From Macrotrachela quadricornifera (taxonomy: Eukaryota > Rotifera > Eurotatoria > Philodinida > Philodinidae), in the NCBI GenBank assembly GCA_022393335.1, contig JAJEKB010000790.1, positions 291,009 to 355,008 of the forward strand: a DNA stretch of 64,000 nt, read 5' to 3'. The notes beneath the pieces were generated by a model. It ran no database searches. It worked only from the letters and a program-made list of their open reading frames with translations, and was not told where the DNA came from. The number at the start of each line of letters is the position of its first letter. Positions within the stretch are counted from its first letter, which is position 1. A program made the position numbers and the translations under genes. This document shows positions 1 to 12,000 of this stretch, piece after piece.

Positions 1-3000
1 CTGAACAAGATCGTTGTATTGATATTGCTATTACACGTGATTGTTCATATTTTCTTACCGAAAAGTAATAGAAAAAAAAATATGAATCAAAAATTCTTAA
101 TTGATAATATTCTAGAGGTTGTTTATGGAGTTGTGGATTAAATAATTATCATCAATTAGGTCATCCTGGTGTAACTAAACTTTTAATACCAACAAAAGTA
201 AAAATTAAAATAATATAATAAAATATATCTTTTCTTTAATTTTTTTAAAGATACAATTTCGTCAAATAAAAGATCGAAAAATCACTCATATAGCTTGTGG
301 TCGTTTTCATATTGCATTAATTGTTGATGATAGTCAATTATTTACTTTTGGTCTTAATGCTGGACAACTTGGTCATCCAAAAGGAAATGATTTATATATT
401 CAACAACCATTACTTGTAACAAAATTTAATAGTCAATCTGAACATATTAAAAAACTTATTTCTAATGATTATGCTTGTATATGTTATACAAATAAAGATA
501 TTTATGTATTAAATGAATATAAATGTCGAAAGATTGTTAAAAAGTAAGAAAAGAAAAAGAAAAGATTAATTCATTAAATTAAAATTTTATTTTTAGTGTT
601 TTAAATGTAACAGAAATAGCTGTAGTTGGTGGAAAACTTGAATCAAATGGAATACTTGATGAAGAAAATATTGATGATGATTTAAAAGTATTTTACATAC
701 AAGCAAATAAAGTATAAAAAATTGAATAATAAAAAGAAAAAAAAGAATTCTTAATTAATAAACACTTTTTTTTTTTCGTTTTTATTTTTAGTTATATCTC
801 TATCATGAACGTGAACCAAGTAATAGTAGAGTAAAATTATGTTTATGGACAACTAGACAACGATTAACTATTGAACAAATAGCTGCTGGAACGAATGCTA
901 TTATTTTTTCAACTAATACTGGACAAGTTTATACAGCAAGTTTAGATAAATTAGCAAATATTAATAAAAAAACTGAACATGGTAATTAATCAAAACTTAA
1001 AGAATGCTCAATCTATTCAAAGGCATACCTCAGCTCTTAGTACAGGAGGAAAAGTGCAATGTAATCAAATCTTCATAAACATCATTATCTATAGATTTCC
1101 ATAATTTCATTTTAAAATTTTTAAATATAAACTAAATTTTTTCAGAACCATTATCAAATTCAATCTATGATGAACGTGCTTATCAATATTTAACTCCATC
1201 ACCTATTCCACTTCTACATCGATGTCGAGCATTAACAACTGATCGTACAGGACGTTCATTAGCTGCTCTTCAATATCATCCAACTACACAGTAAATAATT
1301 TCAAAAGAAAAAAAAAATTTTTTTTTTCTATTTTATTATTATATTTTTTCTTTTCAGTTTAAATGCATATCCACGACAACCAGAATCAAATTTTCATGAG
1401 AATTTACATGATTTACTTAATGAAGCTGAACATATGCATGATATAGTACTTGAAATAAATTCTAATCAAACATTTCCAGCTCATAAATATATATTATCAA
1501 TGCGTAGTCCATATTTTCGTGAACGAATATCTAAAAAACAAATTGATCATTTAATAATTTTAAATGATACAAATAATTTTATTAATCCTGATATATTTCA
1601 ATTAATTCTTGAATATATTTATACAGATAAATGTCCATGGTTAAATTTTGTTAAAAAAATAAAAACACGTAATGAACATGAATATCAAACATATTTAGCA
1701 CAAATGAAAAATATTGATGATGATATTGATGATCATAGATATTTTTCACGAATTCGACAACAAGGTACAATAACATCTGGAACTAATCAACAAAAATATG
1801 GAACGAAATCTAAAAAGAAAAAAAAAGCAACTGGTAGAATTTTTATTTATTTTACTTTATATAGATATTAATATTTAAATTAATTTTTATATTTTAAAGA
1901 TAATATATCATCATCAAATGAATATAATATTGAACAACAAGGTGATGAAGAATTAAATAGTGGTTTAGAACATTTAATTGAACTTGCTAAATTATTTCAA
2001 TTACATAATCTTCGAAAAAGGTTTTATTTTGTTTTTTTTTTTTCTTCTTATCATTATTTTTAATTCATTTAGACTTGAAACAATTAAACAAAGTCGACAA
2101 AAAAATTCTACTACATCGGATGAATCATATGGTCAGATTAAACAACGTTATTATTATATACGAGAAGCATTGTAAATAATACAAACAAAATAAAAAAAAT
2201 AATAAACAAAATCTTTGTTTTAGACCAGATTTACATGATGTAACAATTATTTCTGAAGATGGAAAAAAAATTTCATGTCATAAATGTATTTTAACAAGTC
2301 GTCTCGATTATTTTCGTAGTATGTTTCTAGCAGATTGGATAGAAGTAAGAAAAAAAAAATTTTTCAAATTATTTATTCATTATTATAAATATTTTTCAAT
2401 TAAGAGTCAAAGTAATTCAGAATTAAAAATGGCAATACCATCAGATTTACTTGAAATTATTATTGATTATTTATATACAGATAATATATCTAGTAAATGT
2501 AAGTTGAAATATGTTTTTTTTCGTAAGAGAAAGAGAGTTTTTAGCAAATCTAGAAAATAATTAATAATTAATCTTTTAATTTAGATTTACTTGAACAACT
2601 TTGTCAATTATTAGTTCTATCTGATCAATTATTAATTGAACGACTTAAACAAATATGTGAATTTCATATAGCAAATTTAGGTAAAATTTTAACTTAGTAA
2701 AATTCTTTAATAAACTTTTTTTTAGTAACATTTCGTGATGCTGCTGAACTTCTACAATTTTCTATAACATATAATGCTGAACAATTAAAAATATTTGTTG
2801 AACAATTTATTTGTCGAAATCTTGCTACTTTTCTTGAAGGACATTTACTCGATAATCTTGATAATCAATTATTAATTAATTTAACAAAATCTTATCGAAA
2901 TTTAGTATGAAAAAAACTTTGATTTTTTTTAAAATAGAATAAATACTTTCTTTTTATTTAAATTTTATTTAAGCTTGATTGTATGAATTATCGAATGATA

Positions 3001-4424
3001 ACACCATATAATGATTGTCCATCATTGGATGATATTTTCCTTGATCTAGATGAATTAGAAAATTTAACAATTGATATTGATGAAACAACAATATTAACAA
3101 TGAAAAAACAACAATCACAACAAAAAAGAAAACAACAGAATAAGTAAATTTTTATAAATAAGATAAATTAATATTAATATAAGATTTTCTTTTAGAATAC
3201 GTACATCAGAATCAGAAAATATTAATAAATCATCACCACCAAAATCTATTGAAAATATTCCAATGATAACACCAACAACGAATCAACCAAAAATACGAGA
3301 AGAAGAAAAATGGACTTCAGTATCATCGAAAAAAGGATCTAAAACTAGTAAAGTAAGTAAATATATTTCAATTTTTTTTTCTTTTCATATTTTCATTCAA
3401 TTAGAACGTACAAATATCAGTACCATCAAATAATACTTTAATAAGTCCAAATAGACCAATGATTCCAGGTGCTGTTTATACTCAAAGAGAAGGTAAATTA
3501 AGATATTATAATTAAACCATTATATTCGTTTTATTTTTATTTTTCAAATAGCGGATAAATTAGCTGCAGCAAAAAAAGCAGCAGATCAAGAAATAAATAC
3601 GAATAAATCAGCAATGAAATCTGTAACACCACAACAGAAGTAAATAGATAGTATAAACTTTTAAATAATTAATTTTTTTTGTTTATTTCAAAGTACAAAA
3701 ACATTTACAACTACTAAAGATGAATCCTCAACAAAAAATCCTTGGAAAACACCAAGTATTCCATCACCAATACCATTAAAAACAACATTTTCAGGAGAAA
3801 AAGAAACAAATACATCAAAACCAACAATACCACGATCAACGTATGTTTAAATAAAAATAAAATTTCGATATTATCTTTTTTAATTAATTTTTCTAATATC
3901 ATTTCTAATCATATTTAGACCTGTTCTACAATCAACTCGTTCAATTCCTCTTGTACAACCATCTCCACCTCAACATGATATTAGTAATCCATGGTCAATA
4001 TTAGCAACATCACCACCATCAACATCAACACCTGCAATGAATTATCCAAATATGTCCATAGCTTCATCACCACCAGTTCCACCAATGTCATTTAAATATA
4101 TTCAAGATCAAGAAGCACGAGCACATGAAGCTCTTCGACAAATAAGCAATAAATCACTTGAAAAAATTCAGGTTTTATCATTTTGTTTGTTTTTTATTAT
4201 ATAAAAATTCATTTGATTTTTTGTTTTAATAGACTGAAGAATTGGCTATACAAGCATTACATCGTTTATATAATTCAGCTCAAGAATTTGATATGTTAAT
4301 CACTATCGAACGTGTTGTACCTGAAATAGCAAATCCAATTTGGCCTCGAACATCTACAACAACAACAACATCATCTTCATCACCAAATCTTATTATAATA
4401 ACACAAAAAAAAGGACAAAAATAA
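1..4424 (+). CDS. IBTK: Inhibitor of Bruton tyrosine kinase-like protein (RCC1-BTB), 3' part
   Basis: The 5' end lies outside the window. The first exons read as RCC1 repeats, for example SCGLNNYHQLGH near 134-170 and ACGRFHIALIVDDSQLFTFG near 290-350. A first BTB domain begins near 1434 (HDIVLEINSN, FPAHKYILSMRSPYF). A second begins near 2225 (DLHDVTIISEDGKKISCHK, LTSRLDYFRSMF) and is followed by a helical region near 2585-2900. The C-terminal third is Ser/Thr/Pro/Lys-rich and ends in a conserved-looking tail (IQALHRLYNSAQEFDML) with TAA at 4422-4424. RCC1 plus two BTB domains and this tail is the IBTK architecture; the family's N-terminal ankyrin repeats would be upstream. IBTK proteins act as CUL3 substrate adaptors and BTK inhibitors in vertebrates, so a ubiquitin-adaptor role is inferred. 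Introns are about 50-70 bp. The splice pattern around 980-1140 could not be resolved cleanly: the obvious exon joins there hit stops. Confidence 0.85.
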
Positions 4425-4939
4425 TGATCATGATAAAAAAAAAAACCAAGATTTTTATTACTATTATTTACTTATTGATATTTTGAAAAATTTCTTCGAT
4501 TTGTTTTTGTTATTTGGTTGCTTGTTGATTTGATATTAAATAAATCATATATATCTAGAATTTACTTTTTTTATAGATTAAATAAAAAAAAAAAAAGAAA
4601 AGAAAGAAAAGTTTGTATCTATCAATAGATAAGACTGTGTAAATCATCAAAAGAATTCAAAAATAGATTAATATATCTAATAATAAAAAAAAGAATATTT
4701 CTTTTTCTATCCAGATTTAATAATATCTCAAGGGAAATATTTTTATAACATTTGATTTGATAATAGAATATTTTTATAATATATAATCATAGTTCTTTCA
4801 TCAATAAAAATGATACACTAATATAAATGCTACGATGGAGTATCCGTTTTGTAAAATCTATATTTATTGAATATGAATGATGCGAATTGAAAAAACAATA
4901 GATTAAAGTTTAATATTAGATATTTTTGAAATTTTTTAG
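4425..4939. other. Intergenic spacer, IBTK 3' to RTN4IP1
   Basis: AT-rich, no coding pattern seen. It should hold the IBTK 3' UTR and the promoter of the next gene. The last bases before the next ATG form a pyrimidine tract plus AG (tttttttag) directly abutting the start codon. Confidence 0.5.
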
Positions 4940-7151
4940 ATGATAAAAATAAATTCTCTTCCTCTTGTATTTTTAAAACGTTCAGTATATACAGCTATAA
5001 AATCTATTAGTGAAACACCCCCATTATATTCAATACCATCTACCAAAACATCATCAAATCAAATGCAAGCATGGATTATTTATTATTATGGTAATAATCA
5101 ACAATTAACTTTCTCAGATAATGTACAAATGCCAATATTAACTTCACCAAAAGATATTCTTATTAAAATTCTAGCAAGTAGTATTAATCCAATAGATATT
5201 CGTAGACGAGGTAATATAATAATAATAAAATCAATTATTTATTTATTTTTTTTTTCAATTGATTCTATTTATAGAAGGTTATGGTGGTAAATTAATTAAT
5301 ACATATCAATCAATGAAAAATATTTTTCAATTAGGAAATAATAAATTAGATTTTCCTCTTATATTAGGTCGTGATTTTTGTGGTGAAGTTATACGAAAAG
5401 GACCTAAAGTAACAAAATTCAATATTGGTGATAAAGTAGATAAATTACAAATAAATAAAAATTATATTTATTTATTTATTTAAAAAACAAAGGTTTATGG
5501 AGCATTAAATGTAACACGACAAGGTACTTTTGCACAATATTGTGCTGCTGAGGAAGATGAAGTAAATATTAAAAAATAACTAAACAAAATAATCAATTAT
5601 TAGATTTTAGATTTGTTTAAAACCAAATAATATAACAGATGAAGAAGCAGCTGGTTTACCACTTGTTTCATTAACAAGTTGGTATGCTATTAGAAAATTT
5701 AGTGGGTTTAATGAACAAAATGCTTTCGGGAAACGGTATATAATTATGATTTTATTATTAAATTAAATAATTTAAATTTATATTTTAGTGCATTAATTAT
5801 TGGTGCTGCTGGTGGTGTTGGTCATATAGCAACTCAAGTAAATAAAATATTAATTTGAAATAAAATAGTTAAGAAATGTTAAAAATTATGAATTAGAACA
5901 AGAATTTTATACTCTTATCGGATATGAATTCAGATGTTTTATCTTTGAATAGTGAGACAATTTCAGAAAGATCTAAAAAAAAATTTAGGAATACATTTTA
6001 TTATAATGATCAATGAAATTTAAAAATAAAAGTTGAAGTATTTATTTATACATTAATTAAATAGGTAAATTCGATAAAATGTACTATTCTTATCATATTT
6101 GTCTTTCAATAAACAGTATTTTAAACAAAATATTGATATGAACGCGATGACCTCAGCTTCATATAAATATATTCTAGAGCTTAATCCAATGTCATACATT
6201 GTGTGAGAAATGTTCATTCTATTAGATTATCAAATTCAATAATTCTCACTAGCTTTCTTAAAGAGACATATGGTCGCTAGCAAAAACGTGCTATTTTACT
6301 GTTTAACTACTCTTATTCCGATCTTTCGAAGATTTATTCACTATTTAAAAGCAAAATCTGACATAAATCTTCTAAATTCAAATTCCCGAATTGCATAATA
6401 TTTCGATTTTAACCTATATTTTTTAATTTTGTTTTTGTATTAAAATAGTTATTTAATAATCTTGGAATGGAAACCACAGCTTTATGTAGTGCAAATTCAT
6501 TTGATTATATTCGACAAATAGGTACTGAAGATACAGTTGATTATCGACAGAAAGATTGGGTTAATCAATTAAGCCAAAGACCAAAGTAAATTATTTATTT
6601 AATTTTATTGGTTTTTTTTAACGAAAAACAATTTGACATATTTAGATATGATGTCATACTTGATACAGTTGGTCAACGTTATTATAGTTTAGAATTAATG
6701 AGTTCTTTATTAAATAAAAATGGTACATTTGTTACCATAATCACACCTATTTTTCATAATGTTGATAAATATGGTCTTCTTTCTGGTCTTTCTCGTACAG
6801 CATATAAAGCTGTTAAACAAAGTATATATGTAAGAGAATAAACTTGAGAAAAAAGACGAAAGAAAAAATTTTTATAATTATAAATAGGGATGGTCAAATA
6901 GTATTAATTATCGTTGGGCAGTTTATACAGCTGATGGAAATGTTCTTAATGAAACAAAAAAACTTGTTGAACAAAATAAAGTAATTTTATAATTCCAAAT
7001 AAAATAAAAAGAATATTTTATTTTTTGTATTTAGTTAAAACTTAGAGTTGATCCAAAAAAATTTACATTTGAACAAATTCCTCAAGCAATATCTTATCTT
7101 GAAAATGGTCATGCTAAAGGAAAAGTTGTAATTAAATATAGTAGTTTCTAA
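4940..7151 (+). CDS. RTN4IP1: Reticulon-4-interacting protein 1-like mitochondrial NAD(P)H oxidoreductase
   Basis: A medium-chain dehydrogenase/quinone-oxidoreductase family member. Exon 1 (4940-about 5212) has a basic N-terminus suitable for mitochondrial import, then QAWIIYYYGNNQQLTF and ILASSINPIDIRRR, the start of the GroES-like fold. Later exons read LDFPLILGRDFCGEVIRKG, GTFAQYCAAEEDE, DEEAAGLPLVSLTSWYA and the nucleotide-binding loop ALIIGAAGGVGHIATQ near 5790-5837. The last exons give YDVILDTVGQRYY and end AISYLENGHAKGKVVIKY.. with TAA at 7149-7151. The order of motifs and the C-terminus fit RTN4IP1/OPA10, a mitochondrial matrix NADPH-dependent reductase linked to coenzyme Q synthesis in vertebrates. 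The exon after 5838 resumes only at about 6447, a 0.6 kb intron in a gene whose other introns are about 50 bp. Another quinone-oxidoreductase paralogue cannot be excluded. Confidence 0.87.
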
Positions 7152-7388
7152 TAAAAATAAATAAAAAAAAAGGAAAGCAGAAAAAAAAGCCTGAAATTAT
7201 ATTTATATATGTATATGTTTTTATTTTATTAATCATCATCATCATCAATTAATTTATTTTTTTTTCTTTTGTGCAATTGCAACAAAAAAAAATAAAGAAA
7301 AGAAGCAAGAAAAAAAAGATCAGGAAATCAATGTTGACATAAAGAGAAATATCTAAAGTGACATCAATGATCTTTTTTATGTGTCACT

Positions 7389-9011
7389 TTATTGTGGTAA
7401 TGCTTTTAATAGATGGGTCACTTCTTCTGCAACAGCAACGAATACAAATTCAAATTGATCCTAGAAAAATAAATAAATAATTAATTAAAATTATATATAT
7501 ATATAAGGAAAACAAAACTAAAATCTTCTTTTTTTTCTTACTTTTGTTTTAACCATTTTAGCTCGTTGATCACGAATATGTTCAAGTGTTGCAGCTATAT
7601 TTATTTCTCGTGCTCCTTTGCAAATACGATTTAAGACAATATCCAAAAGAATATAAGTACCAGTACGTCCTACACCATCACTACGAAAAAATAAATAAAT
7701 AAATAGAATTTTTTGTTTTTGTTTTTCAATAATAAATACATACTTGCAATGAACAATAATGGGTGATGATCGACCACGAAAACATTTATTTACTTTTCTA
7801 TGAATAATAAGAAAAGAAGAAAAATTAAAAATCAAAGAGAATAAAAAATAAAATAATTTTCTTTGTTTGTTATTTGATTATTGATATTTAATAGATTATT
7901 CTCATCAGGTCGCTTTTGTGACTATGCAATTATTGATTTCAAATTGCATAATTTTCAAAAGCTGCCAGAAAAGAAATACAGTTGTTCTTCTTCCTTTTAT
8001 TTTTATTGTATATTAATGTTCCATTTAGTTTTGCAGATAGACGCTTTAATAATAAGCGTCTTTATTTTTATTATAATCAATTACAAATATATGCTTCTTT
8101 TTTTTTTTGTTTCTCTTCGTTCCATCACATTATAAAGAAGTATAAATGCAACTTGATCATGTGCATGCATGCTCATCTATAGTTAGATTTTGACTTTATT
8201 TTAAACGACAAGTTACTTCTTTTTCTTTCTCATTAATTTTAATCAAATGAAAAAGAATAGCACGATTATCCATCCCTTTTTTTTTTCTTTGTAGACATAA
8301 GAATATATTTATTTATAGACATACCGTCGAAAATCAAGTAATGCTTTAGCTGATGGTGGATTATTTAGTTCACCCCATGTTAAAAAGTGAAATTGTGTTA
8401 CAGTACGTGTTTCCATTGTTTGAACATTTTTTAAATAAAAACTTCGTACTAAATAATCATCCGACCAAATATGTTCTGAAACAAGATTAACCTTTAAAAA
8501 AACAAAAAGAAATTATTTAAATTTAGTTATATTAAAAAAATTTTTTATTTCTTTTATTTATACTTCAAAATCATTAAATCGTGCTGAACCTTCTACTGGC
8601 CAATAATGATGACACATTGTTATACCATTTTCAACTAAAAACAAAAAAAAAAATAAATTTTAATAAAATAAATTTATCTTACTAGGTCGAGTCAATGCTA
8701 CAATAACACACGATCCCTGTTCCCAAACCATTTGCCAAAATGCATTTGTTGTATTTGGCATTGGACCTTGTGTAGCAATATATTTGCATTTTGGATCAGA
8801 ATCAGTCTAATAAAAAGAAAAAAAATAAATTAGAAAGTTTTTCTTTATTTCTTTTTATAAATAATATACTTACAATTGTACTTGCATTAATATAATCATC
8901 ATCATCATTGTTTGTAAGTCGAATACGAGCATGATCATCTTGAGAAAAAAACAGAAAAAACGATAGAATAGATATATGTATGTTTTCTTTAACGAAGAAA
9001 AGATGATGATA

Positions 9012-9042
<31 letters not shown>

Positions 9043-12000
9043 CATGTCAATTTGAATTCTAAGAAGATGTGTGAGCGCATGCACAAGGTATCTTTCTTTC
9101 TGCATGCATGAAAAAAAGGAAATGAGTAGGAGTTATAGTGCTCAAATTTCGATCCTTAGCTCTAATTAACGATAGTGTGAGAAAAGAAAGACGAGCGGAA
9201 CTAACGTTTACCTTTCTTTTCTTCTTATCCTGTTCTTTAGATGATTCGTCTCATATTCATCTATACATACATAAATATGAAAGAGATGCTTTTGGATAGT
9301 TATGTATAACATATGTGACCCAATGAATGGCGGCATCGATAAAACACATATAGTAAAAAAAAAGAGAAAAAGAAAGCAATGACAAGTGAAAATAAGTGCA
9401 AATAAATGTCAACTGATATATAACTATATACATTTATTATCATTCTAATTAGTAGAACATAAGTCAGCTAGTTGAACTTACATGGTATACAATCAATATA
9501 TCGATTTTTATTGGCATTAGGTTCTGAAACCGCAATAGCACATGATGTTCGTTCTTCATTTGCTTCATCTGTGCATAATGCTTGCCATTCAGCTTCTAAA
9601 CGATGTCGATTACGTAGATGATCTTCCATATACGACTAAAAAAAAAAAAGAATTTAAATTAATAAATATGAATTAATTTTTCATACTAAAATAAGATGTC
9701 CAGTCATAATATCCATGTTAACTGGAGCTACTGGTTCTTCACTCCTATAATAAGTAATACAAAAAAAAATGAAATTGAATATATTTTAAAATAATCAATA
9801 AAATTTTGTAACCATGATGATGTTGAACTTCGGGTTGATGAACCTTCACTATTATGTTTAACATGAGTTGCAGCTGATACTGTTGTTGATACAGCACTTG
9901 ATGGTGATGTATGATGAACTTTATGAATTTCAGCTGATTTACTACCTGTTGGTTGTACATGCATTCGTTGACGACATAAATCCTTTGAGAAAAAAAAAGA
10001 AATAGATATTTTAAATATTTTATTAATAAATAATTTTACTTGATAATAATTTGTTGATAAACCTTTAATACGTGTTATTTCAGCAATTTTATTTCGAATA
10101 CGATCATTACGTTTAATAAAATAAAGTAATGCAAATGCTCCCATAGTAAACAATACCATAGCACAAGTAACTAACGTAACAATTGTCAAACGTGAACCAT
10201 TTTGTCGTTCGACTGATAATTGACTACCCTTTAAATAATGAATAAAAAAAGAAAGTTACTTCTTTTTTTTTTTTTAATGACAATAATAATAAATTCTCTT
10301 ATGCTGTCTTTTATTTCCTTTTCTTTTCATTTTTCTTTTTTATAACTAGATTTTGCAAGATGCTTTTCATTAATATTAACATTCTACTTTCTATTTCATT
10401 ATCAATTCCTCAAAAAAAAAACCAGAGACATCTTATTATCATATTAAATGTCATCATATTCAACAATTTATTTTTATCTATTTATTTCTATTGTATAAAT
10501 TTTTCTTTTTATTTTATAGAAATAAATTCTTAAGTGTTGTCCATTCTATTTATTTCAGTATATAAAAGTGGCATGTAATTCTATGAACGATAAAATATGA
10601 AAAAGAAAAAAAAAAAAAAGAATGAAACCTAGATAGAATTAAAGAATTTTTCTCTCAATTTTTCATTCATCAACTGAACTATTGTATTAGTAAGTCGCCT
10701 GCTGAAATTATAGTTGAAGCACGGTAGTAGAGAAGACTTATCAATTATGCATGCATTCGCGTGTGAATCTAATAGATGCTCAATCTTTGTTAGCGCACTC
10801 GCTCGTGCAAGCACCAACGGAAAAGTCACACCGACAAACATACACGCACATCAAGATAAAGAAAAAAAATCACAAGAAATTCTTTACTGTTTCCTTAACT
10901 ATCTATTGAATAACATATAAATTAACAGAAATATATCAAAAAAGAAAAAGTATATAAAAGAGAAATATTAATTGTTTTTCTAAAATTGATAATAATAATA
11001 AAATCGAATAAAACACGTTTTTTTTTAAAAGGATAAATTTAATATTTTAATCTATATGATTAAACTTATTTGTATAATATTCATTTTTTTTTGTTGTTAT
11101 AAGAAAGTTGAACAGAAGTGAAATACTAGTTTTATTAACTTACCGGAATGGATAAATGCAAACAGGAAGTGCGGTGTTAGTGTAGTATTTAACATAGTCT
11201 AATGATCAGCAATCTATTCTTAGCATAATAAAAAATGAAGCAAAGAAAAAAAAAAAGAAGGAGATACAACTCTATTTCTTGTTTTTACTTGAAAGGAAAA
11301 AAAAGGAAAAAAGAGAGAGAGAAGAAGAGAAAAATGACCCTTCTTCTTTCTTATTCTCATCTTTTTTTAAACAATAGCAATAAAGAAAATACTAAAAAGC
11401 ATCTTCTTTTATATTTCTGTTTAATGTAACATAGTATTATTGAACATCATTCATCATTTATAGATCATCTTGCAATGCACATTTATGAATATATATGTAT
11501 ATGTATGTGTGTGTGTGTTTGAGAGTTTCATATTGTCATTGTATTCGTTCTGATAATAAATATAGCATGCATGATAGGTCTCGATTTGTTACGCGTGTAG
11601 AAGAAAATGAAAAGAGAGTCAAGTATCAACTTTGAATGTAAAGACCTCTAATTGTAATCACTAGCTAGTTGTAGAGTCAAAATTGATGTACTACATAATA
11701 GTTAGATAATGTTTCTTACACTGTTCTTCTTTCTATGTTTTGTTTGATATATTTGTAGATATATATATACATATATATAGTTCTTATTATGTCAATCTAG
11801 GAATAAAAGAGAAACGTGCTTGATGCACTCTTTAATTATTCTTCATCTAATCTACTTTTATATTTGCATATTTTCCTATCTCTTACTCGTCTGGGATTGC
11901 CAATGCCAGAATCAGTTACTTGAATACCCAATTGATTTTCAATAGTTTTTTGATTATTTACTAAAATAAAGTAAATATAAAAATAAATATAATTTTTTTT

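Noticed and set aside
8802..9086. Minus-strand frame with a poly-His run
   Set aside because: The His run comes from a GAT microsatellite in a PTPRN intron; only the piece at about 8877-8940 is a real exon of that gene.
10629..11429. Short frames inside the 1.66 kb PTPRN intron
   Set aside because: No recognisable motif, no splice continuation; the intron is mostly low-complexity. A nested gene was considered but is not supported.
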